From positions 1 to 50,240 of the forward strand of contig JAPSJC010000010.1 in NCBI GenBank assembly GCA_031178355.1: a DNA stretch of 50,240 nt, given 5' to 3'. Positions within the stretch are counted from its first letter, which is position 1; each line of letters starts with the position of its first letter. Of this stretch, positions 35,392 to 46,437 are shown one piece after another. Position numbers and translations under genes: made by a program. The notes beneath the pieces are model-generated. The model saw only the letters and a program-made list of their open reading frames with translations. It was not told the DNA's origin and did no database searches. Source of the DNA: Ureibacillus sp. GTDB lineage: Bacteria > Bacillota > Bacilli > Bacillales_A > Planococcaceae.

Positions 35392-36807
35392 CTAAACTTC
35401 TTGTGCTTGTTTAACGTATTTGCGTACGTCCACAAAGTGACCTTCGATTGCTGCAGCAGCTGCCATTGCCGGACTTACTAGATGTGTACGTGCTCCAGCA
35501 CCTTGTCGTCCTTCAAAGTTACGGTTAGATGTAGAAGCACAACGTTCTCCAGATGGTATTGTATCTTCATTCATCCCTAGACAAGCAGAGCATCCTGATT
35601 CACGCCATTCAAAACCTGATTCTAGGAAAATTTGATGCAAACCTTCCTCTTCAGCTGCTTTTTTCGTAGACCAAGAACCCGGTACAACAATACCACGAAC
35701 ACCCGGATGGATTTTTTTACCTTTTACAATACTTGCAGCACTTCTTAAATCAGAAAGACGTGAGTTTGTACATGAACCAATAAATACATGTTGAATCTCA
35801 ATTGATTCAATTGGTTGACCTTCTTCTAATCCCATATAAGCTAGTGCTTTCTTCAATGCTTGTTTATCAGATTCTGATTCATAGTCTTCTGAAGTAGGTA
35901 CTGTATTAGATATACCAGTACCCATTGATGGATTTGTTCCCCACGTTACAATTGGTTCGATTTCATCTGCATCGATTTCAAGAACAACATTGTATGATGC
36001 GTCTGAATCAGAAGCTAAACTTAACCAGTACTTAGCTGCTTCTTCGAATTTATCATCTTTCGGCGCGTGACGGCGACCACGTAAAAATTCTACAGTTTTT
36101 TCATCTGGAGATATTAATCCGGCTTTTGCACCAGCTTCAATTGACATATTACAGATTGTCATTCTTTCTTCCATAGTCAAAGAACGAATTGCTTCACCTG
36201 TAAATTCAACGATGTGTCCAGTACCGATACCAATTCCCCATTTGGCTATAATAGCTAAAATAATGTCTTTCGCTGTAACACCAACACCAAGTTGGCCATT
36301 TACTCGAATTTCCATTGTTTTAGGCTTATTTTGCCATAATGTTTGAGTGGATAATACATGTTCTACCTCAGATGTACCGATACCAAATGCTAATGCACCA
36401 AATGCACCATGTGTTGAAGTATGTGAATCACCACAAACAATCGTTTTACCAGGTTGCGTTAACCCTAATTCTGGTCCAATTACATGGACGATACCTTGAT
36501 CTGGATGACCAATATCAGCTAATTGGACACCAAATTCTTTTGCATTTTCTGCAAGAGTTGTGATTTGTTTCTTCGCAATTGGATCATTAATCGTTGGTAA
36601 GTTTTTTGTTGGTACATTATGATCCATTGTTGCAAAACATAAATCAGGACGGCGTACTTTACGACCAGCTAAACGTAATCCTTCAAAAGCTTGTGGTGAT
36701 GTTACTTCATGAATTAAATGAAGATCGATATAAAGTAAATCCGGTTTGCCCTCTTCTTGATGAACAACGTGTGTGTCCCAAATTTTTTCTATAATATTTT
36801 TTGCCAT
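35392..36807 (-). CDS. leuC: 3-isopropylmalate dehydratase large subunit LeuC
   Basis: A 471-residue aconitase-family subunit. The 4Fe-4S cysteines are in [13 protein letters not shown] and [11 protein letters not shown], with [13 protein letters not shown] and [11 protein letters not shown]. It forms the LeuCD heterodimer with the next gene. The ATG at 36807 was chosen over a GTG one codon earlier. It begins 17 bp after the leuB stop, in operon order. Confidence 0.98.
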   Translation of the reverse strand: MAKNIIEKIWDTHVVHQEEGKPDLLYIDLHLIHEVTSPQAFEGLRLAGRKVRRPDLCFATMDHNVPTKNLPTINDPIAKKQITTLAENAKEFGVQLADIGHPDQGIVHVIGPELGLTQPGKTIVCGDSHTSTHGAFGALAFGIGTSEVEHVLSTQTLWQNKPKTMEIRVNGQLGVGVTAKDIILAIIAKWGIGIGTGHIVEFTGEAIRSLTMEERMTICNMSIEAGAKAGLISPDEKTVEFLRGRRHAPKDDKFEEAAKYWLSLASDSDASYNVVLEIDADEIEPIVTWGTNPSMGTGISNTVPTSEDYESESDKQALKKALAYMGLEEGQPIESIEIQHVFIGSCTNSRLSDLRSAASIVKGKKIHPGVRGIVVPGSWSTKKAAEEEGLHQIFLESGFEWRESGCSACLGMNEDTIPSGERCASTSNRNFEGRQGAGARTHLVSPAMAAAAAIEGHFVDVRKYVKQAQEV

Positions 36808-36824
36808 CACTCTTCACCAATCCT

Positions 36825-37922
36825 TTAAATATAAGATTCTACTATACTATCAGCTACAAAATTTGTATTTATTTCAGCAATTACACGTTCAGTCCATTCG
36901 TCAGTAGTTAATGGACGGGAATCATGCATTGCTAAATCGGCAGTAAAGTAACCATCTTCAAATACAGTACTAACTGCTCTTTCAATTTCTGTAGCTTCTT
37001 CTTTTAAGCCAAATGAATAACGTAACATCATTGCTACAGATAGAATTGTTGCTGCTGGGTTTGCTTTTCCTTGACCAGCAATGTCAGGAGCTGAACCATG
37101 GATCGGTTCATATAGTCCGAAATTATCATTACGAATAGATGCAGAGGGTAATACTCCCAGTGAACCTGTAATAACAGAAGCTTCATCACTCAAAATATCA
37201 CCAAACATGTTGTCAGTAACTACTACATCATAGTGACCAGGGTTCGTAATAAGCTTCATAGCTACTGAGTCAACTAGATTGTGCTCCACTTCTATATCCG
37301 GATATTGTGCTTTCTTTTCTTCAACAACTTCACGCCATAATCGAGAGGTTTCTAAAACGTTTGCCTTATCAACTGAACAAAGTTTCCCTCTACGTAAACG
37401 AGCCATTTCAAAAGCGTTATCAACAATACGTTCAATTTCTTGTCGTGTATAAATATTTAAATCGCTCGCTTGATCAAAATCGCGATGTTTTTCTCCAAAG
37501 TAAATACCACCTGTTAATTCTCGAACAATCATTAAGTCTACGTTTTCCGCAACTTCGCGTTTCAATGGAGAAGCACCTAGTAAACTAGGAAATGCTTTTA
37601 CAGGGCGAAGGTTTGCAAATAAATCAAAAGTTTTACGAATTTTGAGCAATCCTATTTCAGGTCGTAATTCAGGTGGATTGTTATCCCATTTTGGCCCGCC
37701 TACTGCACCTAATAAAATTGCATCGCTTTCTTGACATAAAGCAATCGTTTCGTCTGGTAGTGGATTATTATATTGGTCGATTGCGGCTCCACCAATTGCT
37801 GCATAAGTTAAGTGAAATTCATGTTGATATCGTATCCCGATTGCTTGTAATACTCGAACAGCAGAATTAATTACTTCAGGACCAATTCCATCGCCAGGTA
37901 AAATTGTAATTTTCTTTTCCAT
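36825..37922 (-). CDS. leuB: 3-isopropylmalate dehydrogenase LeuB
   Basis: A 365-residue NAD-dependent enzyme that oxidises and decarboxylates 3-isopropylmalate. Seen are the start ILPGDGIGPEV, the substrate-binding VRELTGGIYFG, the VTDNMFGDILSDEAS metal site and NAD-binding PIHGSAPDIAGQGKANPAA. AAAGGTG lies 7 nt before the ATG. A 330-bp gap rich in hairpins separates it from leuA; such a gap is unusual inside this operon. Confidence 0.98.
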   Translation of the reverse strand: MEKKITILPGDGIGPEVINSAVRVLQAIGIRYQHEFHLTYAAIGGAAIDQYNNPLPDETIALCQESDAILLGAVGGPKWDNNPPELRPEIGLLKIRKTFDLFANLRPVKAFPSLLGASPLKREVAENVDLMIVRELTGGIYFGEKHRDFDQASDLNIYTRQEIERIVDNAFEMARLRRGKLCSVDKANVLETSRLWREVVEEKKAQYPDIEVEHNLVDSVAMKLITNPGHYDVVVTDNMFGDILSDEASVITGSLGVLPSASIRNDNFGLYEPIHGSAPDIAGQGKANPAATILSVAMMLRYSFGLKEEATEIERAVSTVFEDGYFTADLAMHDSRPLTTDEWTERVIAEINTNFVADSIVESYI

Positions 37923-38252
37923 TGTTATACACCTTTCTATTTATCAAATTGACTATGACGTAATTGCTGTTCAGAATTTCTTGAAATCTAAAAGATCTGA
38001 TGAAAATCTGATACAGCCGCCAGAGGCTTTTTTTACTTCATTCTTCACAACGTCTGTATTTTCCTTGATCTTTAAACGAAACCTTCTGTTTCGTAGTAAT
38101 AGTTGATGAATGAAGTAAAAAATCGAAGTGCGAAATCGCATTACCATATAATCTTTTGGAAGTAATCACAAGTTTCCAATTAAAGTTTATTCGTGTACTA
38201 ATTAGCTTTTATAGAAACGCCATCAAACGTAATCATTTGATGGCGTTTAATT
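37923..38252 (-). repeat. Hairpin-rich insert between leuA and leuB
   Basis: No gene. In transcript (minus) order there are: a 13-bp perfect hairpin directly after leuA (38215-38227/38236-38248, 8-nt loop, no T run); TTGGAA/TTCCAA (38174-38179/38156-38161); TGCG-CGCA (38129-38140); and a long-range perfect 15-bp inverted repeat (38108-38122 with 38029-38043) enclosing a 7-bp hairpin (38076-38082/38088-38094). AGCC-GGCT with T7 follows on the plus strand at 38015-38034. It may be an mRNA-processing or attenuation region, or a small inserted repeat element. Confidence 0.55.
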
Positions 38253-39796
38253 TTACACTTCAGCAGTTTGTTTCTGTCTAATGTTTTCGTGAATAATGTT
38301 ACGATTGATTGCGTCAATAAATGCATTAGCAGTAGCTTCAAGTACGTCTTGTGAAGAATCACGTCCTGTTGTGACAAAACCATTAATTCTTACATTTACT
38401 ACTGCATCAGCTAATGCATCCCGACCTTTGCTAACTGATTTCACTTGGAAATCAAGTACATTCACTTTAGAATTTACTAACTGTTCTAGCGTATTGAATA
38501 TCGCTTCCACTGAACCAGCACCAGTAGCTGCAATTGTTTTCACTTCTCCATCTGGAGTTAAAACAGAAGCTGTTGCTGTAGGGATGTTGTCAGTACCATA
38601 AGAAACCTGAACACTATTTAATTCATATAATGGTATATCTTCTATTAATACTTGTTGTTCAGTTAATAAAGTGATTAGATCGTCTTCAGTAATTTCTTTT
38701 TTACGGTCAGCTAACTTTTTAAATTCTTGGAACGCGTTGTTTAATTTTTCATCTGATAATTCATAACCCATTTTAATGGCACGGTCTTTAAATGCCGCAC
38801 GACCAGAGTGCTTACCTAATACTAAAGGTACTTCACCCTCACCTACTAATTCAGGAGAAATAATTTCATAAGTTTCTTTATGTTTTAATACCCCATCTTG
38901 GTGAATACCTGATTCATGAGCAAAGGCATTTTTCCCTACCACGGCTTTATTAGGTTGAATTAAAGAACCAGTTAAACGACTCACGAGTTGAGAAGTACGT
39001 TTAATTTCTTTTAAATTAATTCCTGTTTCAACTGGATAAAAATCATTACGAATATGAAGTGCTACTGCAATTTCCTCTAGTGCGGCATTTCCAGCACGTT
39101 CACCAAGACCATTGATTGTACATTCAATTTGGTCAGCGCCATTTTCCATTGCTGCTATTGAGTTAGCTACAGCTAACCCTAAGTCATCGTGACAGTGAGC
39201 TGAAAATTTTACATTTTCAGAACCACGAACGTTTTCACGTAAATATCTAAATAGATCACCGTATTCTTGTGGTGAAGCATATCCAACTGTATCAGGTACA
39301 TTAATCGTTGTAGCCCCAGCTTCAATAACTTTTTCGATGATACGAACTAAAAATTCGCGATCAGATCTGAAACCATCTTCAGCAGACCATTCTACCAATG
39401 GGAAGAATTTTCTTGCATATTTAACAGCATCAATTGCTTGTTCTAGTACTTGATCAGGTGTTTTTTTCAATTTATATTGCATGTGAATTGGGCTTGTAGC
39501 TAGGAATACGTGCACATGTGGCTGTTCAGCAATTTTTAATGCTTCCCAAGCACGGTCGATATCGCCTTGAACACAACGAGCAAGACCTGTAACGATTGAG
39601 TTTTTAACTGTGCCTGCAATTCGGTTAACAGCCTCAAAGTCACCAGGGCTTGAAGCAGGGAAGCCTGCTTCAATTACTGTAACTCCTAGTCGTTCTAGTT
39701 GCTTTGCGATCTCGATTTTTTCTTGGGTGTTCAAATTAATTCCAGGTGATTGTTCTCCATCACGCAACGTTGTATCAAAAATATCTATTTTACGCA

Positions 39797-39797
<1 letters not shown>
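38253..39797 (-). CDS. leuA: 2-isopropylmalate synthase LeuA
   Basis: A 514-residue enzyme that condenses acetyl-CoA with 2-oxoisovalerate, the first step of leucine synthesis. The catalytic N-domain has [29 protein letters not shown] and [13 protein letters not shown]. The C-terminal regulatory domain (about 390-514) binds leucine for feedback inhibition; length near 514 fits the full-length form. GTG start overlaps the ilvC stop by one base (TAGTG), so translation is coupled. It is followed by a strong hairpin and a 330-bp gap before leuB. Confidence 0.98.
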
Positions 39798-40822
<1,025 letters not shown>

Positions 40823-40853
40823 CTAATTTTTGTTTAAAATTTATTTTAATTAG

Positions 40854-40875
40854 TACGATAACTTGAATTATCGTA
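40854..40875 (-). repeat. Hairpin in the ilvN-ilvC gap
   Basis: Perfect 8-bp stem TACGATAA/TTATCGTA with loop CTTGAA, no T run. It lies 44 bp before ilvC. It could mark an mRNA end after processing and protect the ilvC transcript, as is known for B. subtilis ilv-leu mRNA segments. Confidence 0.4.
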
Positions 40876-40907
40876 ACTATATATACTAACTACCTTTGTA
40901 AGAGTAC

Positions 40908-41423
40908 TTACTTCAGAATAGAAAGTTGTGGTGTGTCTACTGGTTGTGTTTCACGGACAGAAGCCGTAACGCCAGTTCTAGTTAACTCTTTAATTCCGTA
41001 AGGACGGACTAGCTCGATAAATGCATCAATTTTGTCTGGATGACCAGTTACTTGGTAAGTAACGACATTCTTTGATGTATCAATAATTTGTGGCCTAAAT
41101 GGCTCAACAATTGCATTTATTTCTAACCTTAGATTAGCTGGAGAAACTACTTTTACTAAAGCTAATTCTCGAAGAACAATTGATTTATCAGTAATATCAT
41201 TTACTTTTAATACATCAATTTGTTTAGATAGTTGTTTAATTAGTTGTTCTAATTTCACTTCATCACTAATGTTTACAACGAATGTCATTTTAGATATATT
41301 AGATAATTCTGTATGACCAACTGTTATAGATTCAATATTAAATTGGCGTTTCATCAGTAAACCTGTAACTCGATTAAGTACGCCACTTTGATTGATTACC
41401 GAAACTGTTATTACTCGTTTCAC
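40908..41423 (-). CDS. ilvN: Acetolactate synthase small (regulatory) subunit
   Basis: A 171-residue ACT-domain regulator of IlvB (also called IlvH in Bacillus). The start [21 protein letters not shown] is the ACT domain (about 1-75) that binds valine; the C-domain ends in the TGVTASVRE region. GTG start overlaps the ilvB stop by 4 bases (GTGA), so subunit synthesis is coupled. Confidence 0.97.
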   Translation of the reverse strand: MKRVITVSVINQSGVLNRVTGLLMKRQFNIESITVGHTELSNISKMTFVVNISDEVKLEQLIKQLSKQIDVLKVNDITDKSIVLRELALVKVVSPANLRLEINAIVEPFRPQIIDTSKNVVTYQVTGHPDKIDAFIELVRPYGIKELTRTGVTASVRETQPVDTPQLSILK

Positions 41424-43171
41424 GGTTTTTTCACCCCTACCATTTCATGTAGTGCCTTACCAGATGCTACCATTGGATATACATTTTCTAATTGTTTAAC
41501 CCGTGCATCAATAACTGCTGGTTCATCCGAGTTAAGTGCTTCTTCTAAAATAGCTCCTGCCTCATCTAAAGATGTAATGCGATAACCTTTAATGCCAAAC
41601 GCATCTGCTAATTTAACAAAGTCTGGTTGAACAGGCATTAGACTTTGGGAGTAGCGGCCTTCATAAAATAGCTCTTGCCATTGGCGAACCATACCTAAAG
41701 CCGCATTATTAATGATCACAACTTTAACTGGTAGGTTAAATTCCTTTAATACAGCAAGCTCTTGATTTGTCATCTGGAATCCAGCGTCACCAACAATTGC
41801 AACTACTTTTTTATCTGGTTTAGCAAATTGTGCTCCAATCGCTGCTGGGAAACCAAATCCCATCGTTCCAAGCCCACCAGATGTAATCCAACCATGGTCA
41901 TTGTTTAACTTGTAATATTGAGCTGCCCACATTTGATGTTGACCTACGTCTGTAGATACGATTGCATCTCCGTTCGTAATTGCATGAACCATTTGAATGA
42001 TTTGTTGTGGAAGGATCTCTTGTTCGTCTTCCTCATACCAATATGGAAAGTCATTTTGTTTTTGATATAAGTAATCTAGCCATACCGTAGTATCCGGTGC
42101 TGGAATTTCTTTACTAAGGATAGCTTGTAATGCTTCTTTTGCATCAGCGACAATTGGTATATCAGTTGGAATAATTTTACCAATTTCAGCTGGATCGATA
42201 TCAATATGGATAATCGTTGCATTAGGAGCAAAACGCTTTGTATCTCCTGTTAATCGGTCATCAAAACGAGCACCAATATTGATAAGTAAGTCAGCGTTTT
42301 GAATCGCGTCATTTGCCACAACTGCACCATGCATTCCTGCCATACCAAAGAATAATTCATGATTACCGTGAATACTTCCTAAACCTAAAAGTGTATTAAT
42401 AACTGGTAATTTGTACTTTTCGACAAATTCAGTTAATTCTTTGCGTGCATCAGCGAATAATACACCAGCTCCAGCTAATACAAGAGGTTTCTTTGATTCC
42501 GAGATGGCTTGAATAGCTTTCTGAATTTGCAAATAATTCGGTTTGGTATTTGGTTGATAACCAGGTAAATAGATTGGAGCATCGTTTAATTCCGTTTCAT
42601 CAAAAATTTCTGCTGATATATTTTTAGGAAAGTCTATTAAAACAGGTCCTTTACGTCCAGTGTTTGCAATATGGAATGCCTCTTTAACAATTCGAGGAAT
42701 ATCACGAACGTCGTGAACTTGATAATTATGCTTTGTTATAGGAGTCGTAATACCAATAATATCCGCTTCTTGGAATGCATCGGAACCAATTACACTCGTT
42801 GCTACTTGACCTGTGAAAATAACTAAAGGGATTGAATCGATCATCGCATCAGTAATACCTGTAACGAGGTTGGTTGCTCCTGGTCCGGATGTAGCAATCA
42901 CCACACCTGGTTTATTTAGTACTCGAGCATATCCTTCCGCTGCATGAATTGCACCTTGCTCATGTCGTGTTAAAATATGTCGAATTGGATTTTTGTACAT
43001 CGCATCATAAACGTTTAAAACAGCTCCACCAGGATATCCGAAAACAGTATCAACATTTTGATCTTTTAATGCCTTAATAAGTAAGTCCGAACCATTTTTA
43101 GGTTTGAAATTTTCGTCTTCAGTTGAAGGTAAGGCATCTATCTTCACATTCGTTGATGTATTAGCAGTCAT
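41420..43171 (-). CDS. ilvB: Acetolactate synthase large subunit IlvB
   Basis: A 583-residue thiamine-diphosphate enzyme making acetolactate or acetohydroxybutyrate from pyruvate. The catalytic Glu is in [17 protein letters not shown], the ThDP motif is [15 protein letters not shown] with metal ligands in [15 protein letters not shown]. About 20 extra residues precede the family start. AGGAGG lies 10 nt before the ATG. It is the first gene after the T-box leader. Confidence 0.98.
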   Translation of the reverse strand: MTANTSTNVKIDALPSTEDENFKPKNGSDLLIKALKDQNVDTVFGYPGGAVLNVYDAMYKNPIRHILTRHEQGAIHAAEGYARVLNKPGVVIATSGPGATNLVTGITDAMIDSIPLVIFTGQVATSVIGSDAFQEADIIGITTPITKHNYQVHDVRDIPRIVKEAFHIANTGRKGPVLIDFPKNISAEIFDETELNDAPIYLPGYQPNTKPNYLQIQKAIQAISESKKPLVLAGAGVLFADARKELTEFVEKYKLPVINTLLGLGSIHGNHELFFGMAGMHGAVVANDAIQNADLLINIGARFDDRLTGDTKRFAPNATIIHIDIDPAEIGKIIPTDIPIVADAKEALQAILSKEIPAPDTTVWLDYLYQKQNDFPYWYEEDEQEILPQQIIQMVHAITNGDAIVSTDVGQHQMWAAQYYKLNNDHGWITSGGLGTMGFGFPAAIGAQFAKPDKKVVAIVGDAGFQMTNQELAVLKEFNLPVKVVIINNAALGMVRQWQELFYEGRYSQSLMPVQPDFVKLADAFGIKGYRITSLDEAGAILEEALNSDEPAVIDARVKQLENVYPMVASGKALHEMVGVKKP

Positions 43172-43196
43172 TTTTATTAATCCTCCTATTTAAAAA

Positions 43197-43535
43197 TAAA
43201 ATAAAAAAGCCTTTTTCTCCCACGCAAAAGAAAACCTTTGCGAAGGGATGAAAAAGACTTTCATGGTACCACCCTTGTTCGTAGCTAAAAGCTACCTCGT
43301 GAATAGTGATATTATTCATCTTCATCGAATGTTTCAAATAGTTTGAAAATTCAATGTAGAATAGATGAATACACTATTCATTAATAACGAGCATTTCGAA
43401 TTATGCCCGGAGCTATCTAATTGCAGAATGCGTTTAACAGCTCACTCCGAGGGGAAGTCGAATATAGTTGTATCGCCGGGTTCCAGCAATCCCGGCTCTC
43501 TGGTAGATACAATTCTCTATACTCTTTAACCTCAT
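43197..43535 (-). promoter_or_regulatory. T-box leader, leucine-specific (CUC specifier), of the ilv-leu operon
   Basis: Minus strand: Stem I begins near 43525, with the AGAGAGC motif. CTC (43449-43451) directly precedes GGAGTGAGC, the specifier position, and matches the Leu codon used by B. subtilis ilv-leu. The T-box AAGGGTGGTACC lies at 43265-43276. A terminator stem CTTTTTC...GAGAAAAAGG followed by T6 occupies about 43202-43260. Uncharged tRNA-Leu should allow antitermination. Confidence 0.95.
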
Positions 43536-43540
43536 CATCG

Positions 43541-43546
43541 ATTATA
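43541..43546 (-). promoter_or_regulatory. -10 element ahead of the T-box leader
   Basis: TATAAT on the minus strand, about 10 bp before the leader; the -35 region, overlapping the ilvD end, is poor. No terminator separates ilvD from it, so read-through from ilvD into the T-box is also likely. Confidence 0.45.
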
Positions 43547-43559
43547 AATTATTAAATTT

Positions 43560-45230
43560 TTATATTTTCATAATGCCGCCCATAGAGGCATTTGTTACAA
43601 GTTTAGAATATCTAGCTAACCAACCGGTTTTAATCTTCGGTTCGAATGGTTGTAAGTTTTGACGACGGTTATCTAAAATTTCTTGGGATACTTGAAGATT
43701 AATGGTACGGTTCGGTAAATCTATTTCAATTATATCGCCATTTTCAATTAATGCAATAGGTCCACCTTCTGCTGCTTCTGGAGAGATGTGACCAATAGAT
43801 ATACCTCGTGACGCCCCACTAAATCTACCGTCTGTAATCAAAGCAACTTTTGTACCTAATCCACGCCCCATAATTGCAGACGTAGGTGCTAGCATTTCCG
43901 GCATACCCGGTCCACCTTTTGGACCTTCGTAGCGAATAACGACTACATGGCCTTCCCTTACACTTCCGTTATCAATTGCTTCTTGAGCTTCATCTTGAGA
44001 ATCAAAAACAATTGCTTCACCGATAAATGTTTTGATAGAAGGATCCACAGCGCCCACTTTAATGACAGAACCTTCAGGTGCAATGTTACCAAATAATACT
44101 GATAAACCACCTACAGGACTATATGGATTATCTTTTGTACGTATTACTTTTTCATTTGTAATTTCGTGACCTTTTACTAAGTCACCCATTGTTTTACCTG
44201 TAACGGTAATTCGATCAGGATGAATCGCACCAGGGATTTTTGTTAACTCGTTGATGATTGCTTCTACGCCACCAGCTTTATTGATATCATCCATTGAATA
44301 ATCAGATGCTGGCATAATTTTCGCTAAATAAGGAACCTTTTCAGCGATTTTGTTTATATCTTCTAAGTTATACTCGATTCCAGCTTCATTTGCAATAGCT
44401 AATGTATGAAGGACAGTATTCGTTGAACCACCCATTGCCATATCTAATGCAAAAGCATCATCTATAGCTTCTTTCGTAATAATATCACGAGGTTTAATGT
44501 CCTCTTCAATCATACGAACTAAATGTTTTGCAGCTTCACGTATTAATTCTTTGCGTCTTTCACTTGTTGCTACAATTGTTCCGTTACCTGGTAAAGCAAC
44601 ACCTAACATTTCCATTAAGCAGTTCATAGAGTTTGCAGTAAACATACCTGAACAAGAACCACAAGTAGGACATGCGTTGTTTTCAATATCTAATAACTCT
44701 TCTGCTGACATGTTACCAGATTTATGTGCACCAACACCCTCAAAAACTGAAGTTAATGATAGTTGTTTTCCAGAAGATGAAACCCCTGCTTCCATAGGTC
44801 CACCAGAAACAAATACTGAAGGTACGTTTGTACGAGCAGCTGCCATTAACATACCCGGTGTAATTTTGTCACAGTTTGGAATATAAAATACTCCATCAAA
44901 CCAGTGTGCATTTATAACTGTTTCAGCTGAATCTGCAATTAACTCTCTACTTGGTAATGAATAACGCATACCAATGTGACCCATAGCAATTCCATCATCA
45001 ACACCAATAGTATTAAACTCGAATGGAATACCGCCCGCTTCAATAATTGCTGCTTTTACTTCTTTAGCAAACTCTTGTAAGTGTACATGACCTGGAATTA
45101 TATCGATATAAGAATTACATACACCGATAAAAGGTTTCCCTAAATCTTTAGCTTTTACTTTTCCCGTAGCATATAAAAGACTACGGTGAGGAGCACGATC
45201 AACTCCTAATTTAATCATATCACTTCTCAT
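43560..45230 (-). CDS. ilvD: Dihydroxy-acid dehydratase IlvD
   Basis: A 556-residue Fe-S dehydratase that acts on the product of IlvC, in valine and isoleucine synthesis. Cysteines are in [23 protein letters not shown] and [30 protein letters not shown] and SANTGG-like C-terminus [10 protein letters not shown] are typical. An in-frame TTG at 45248 is possible, but the ATG at 45230 fits family starts, with GGGG 10 nt upstream. It has its own promoter and a CodY-like box; it lies upstream of, not inside, the T-box-controlled transcript. Confidence 0.97.
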   Translation of the reverse strand: MRSDMIKLGVDRAPHRSLLYATGKVKAKDLGKPFIGVCNSYIDIIPGHVHLQEFAKEVKAAIIEAGGIPFEFNTIGVDDGIAMGHIGMRYSLPSRELIADSAETVINAHWFDGVFYIPNCDKITPGMLMAAARTNVPSVFVSGGPMEAGVSSSGKQLSLTSVFEGVGAHKSGNMSAEELLDIENNACPTCGSCSGMFTANSMNCLMEMLGVALPGNGTIVATSERRKELIREAAKHLVRMIEEDIKPRDIITKEAIDDAFALDMAMGGSTNTVLHTLAIANEAGIEYNLEDINKIAEKVPYLAKIMPASDYSMDDINKAGGVEAIINELTKIPGAIHPDRITVTGKTMGDLVKGHEITNEKVIRTKDNPYSPVGGLSVLFGNIAPEGSVIKVGAVDPSIKTFIGEAIVFDSQDEAQEAIDNGSVREGHVVVIRYEGPKGGPGMPEMLAPTSAIMGRGLGTKVALITDGRFSGASRGISIGHISPEAAEGGPIALIENGDIIEIDLPNRTINLQVSQEILDNRRQNLQPFEPKIKTGWLARYSKLVTNASMGGIMKI

Positions 45231-45268
45231 TATTGATACGCCCCACAATTTCTATTAAGTAATTAAGT

Positions 45269-45283
45269 AATTTTCACAAAAAA
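45269..45283. promoter_or_regulatory. CodY-like box in the ilvD leader
   Basis: AATTTTCACAAAAAA matches the CodY consensus AATTTTCWGAAAATT at 12 of 15 positions (counted by eye). It lies between the promoter and the ilvD start, where bound CodY could block transcription. ilvD is a CodY target in B. subtilis. Confidence 0.5.
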
Positions 45284-45376
45284 TTATTAAACTTATCAAT
45301 ACATTATGCGAATTAACTTGGTTAAAAACTAACGCTAGTATGTTCGAAAGAGAATAATAATTTTTAAATTGTTGTC

Positions 45377-45406
45377 ATCATAGTACAAAATAGCAGGTTA
45401 AGTCAA
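45377..45406 (-). promoter_or_regulatory. ilvD promoter
   Basis: TTGACT (45401-45406), 18-bp spacer, TATGAT (45377-45382): five of six at each hexamer. The leader to the start codon is about 140 nt. Confidence 0.7.
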
Positions 45407-45723
45407 CAGTATTTTTCAAACAATTTGTATAATTTAGAATTATATTTCCCTTTGAAATCGTTTACAACCTATTAAAATGCGGAATTTTCTGCTTGAGTGA
45501 AATTATAAAAAAATCTGACAACTTTTTCTCGACGTTCATTTAAGGAAGGCTATTTGACCAATCACTGTTTTTACATACAAAGGACAATTTTAAAAGTATA
45601 TGCAATTTTTAAAATTAAATTAATCTATGTAAATATTACATTTTAATGTTAGATAGAACTTATCTGAAACCTTTTAGCTAATTAAAATTACGCTCGTACA
45701 ATTAATATACCGAAATTTTATTA

Positions 45724-45758
45724 GAGATGTTTTGAAAGTTGGACTTTCAAAACATCTC
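45724..45758 (-). terminator. Strong hairpin after the 35-residue ORF
   Basis: 16-bp perfect stem GAGATGTTTTGAAAGT/ACTTTCAAAACATCTC (45724-45739 and 45743-45758), 3-nt loop. On the minus strand it is followed by TAATAAAATTT, so the T tract is weak. Confidence 0.55.
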
Positions 45759-45769
45759 CAAAAGAATTA

Positions 45770-45877
45770 TTAATAAAGATATAGTAAATCCAATGATAAG
45801 TTAAGTAAAATCACGGTGTGAAGTACTGCAAATACGAATGCTTGGCGATTTAATTTAATATGATTGTTCTTCTCCAT
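45770..45877 (-). CDS. Predicted 35-residue membrane protein
   Basis: A short ORF read by hand on the minus strand. It starts EKNNHIKLNRQAFVFA and continues into a single hydrophobic segment (VLHTVILLNLSLDLLYLY). The start ATG (45877) has GGATGG 9 nt upstream; three in-frame ATGs lie just before it. It is framed by a good promoter (45922-45950) and a 16-bp hairpin 11 bp after the stop, so the transcript has the layout of a real gene. The role is unknown; a basic/polar N-terminus and one helix fit a small regulator of a membrane protein. Homologues would be needed to prove it. Confidence 0.5.
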   Translation of the reverse strand: MEKNNHIKLNRQAFVFAVLHTVILLNLSLDLLYLY

Positions 45878-45921
45878 TGTAAGCATCCATCCCATCATTA
45901 ATTTTTGTCTAACTTGTGAAC

Positions 45922-45964
45922 ATTATATAATATTTATGTAAATATTGCAAATTTTCTGAATAAA
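45922..45964 (-). promoter_or_regulatory. Promoter of the 35-residue ORF with overlapping CodY-like box
   Basis: Minus strand: TTGCAA (45945-45950), 17-bp spacer, TATAAT (45922-45927). A CodY-like sequence (45950-45964; TTTATTCAGAAAATT, 12 of 15 matches) touches the -35. Confidence 0.5.
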
Positions 45965-46119
45965 TTACGCTTAATTAATTTGTGATAAATTTTCAAAAAA
46001 TATAAACATCCAATGTATACTTTTCTGTTTTTGATAAAAAATGTATAGTACAAACACTTAATCATTTGTTTTATTGTGTTAGAAATGAAGAACTTACTTT
46101 CAGAAGGGGTTGGACAACT

Positions 46120-46377
46120 ATGATGAGCTTCATTTGGTTTTTAATTATTGGTGGTGTTTTAGGATGGCTTGCAGGAGTTATTCTTGGGAGAGATGTACCT
46201 GGAGGTGTTTTTGGGAACATCGTTGCCGGGATAATTGGTTCATGGATTGGAAGTGCTCTACTTGGAAATTGGGGTTGGGAAGTTTCTGATTTTCACATCT
46301 TCCCCGCTTTAATAGGCGCTCTTATTTTGATCTTTATTGTTACATTTATTATGCGAGCATTTAGAAAAGCAACTTAA
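46120..46377 (+). CDS. GlsB/YeaQ/YmgE-family stress-response membrane protein
   Basis: An 85-residue protein with three hydrophobic segments and the Gly-rich pattern FLIIGGVLGWLAGVILGRD, FGNIVAGIIGSWIGSALLG, typical of the transglycosylase-associated/GlsB family (around 80-90 residues). Often induced by general stress; the biochemical role is unknown. AAGGGG lies 10 nt before the ATG pair at 46120/46123. It is a lone gene with its own strong terminator. Confidence 0.9.
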   Translation: MMSFIWFLIIGGVLGWLAGVILGRDVPGGVFGNIVAGIIGSWIGSALLGNWGWEVSDFHIFPALIGALILIFIVTFIMRAFRKAT

Positions 46378-46388
46378 AACATTTAAAT

Positions 46389-46426
46389 AATCGGGTGTTG
46401 TCGTTCGACAACACCCGATTTTTATT
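46389..46426 (+). terminator. Terminator of the GlsB-like gene
   Basis: 15-bp stem AATCGGGTGTTGTCG/CGACAACACCCGATT (46389-46403 and 46406-46420) followed by T3ATT. Also at the end of the convergent transglycosylase gene. Confidence 0.9.
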
Positions 46427-46437
46427 ACTCGTTTTCA

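Noticed and set aside
38029-38122. 15-bp inverted repeats taken as ends of a transposon
   Set aside because: The enclosed 64 bp cannot code for a transposase and no target-site duplication is evident; a MITE remains possible but a structural RNA element is as likely.
45480-45494. AATTTTCTG sequence as a second CodY box near ilvD
   Set aside because: Only about 9 of 15 positions fit and it lies upstream of the promoter; the site at 45269-45283 is much better.
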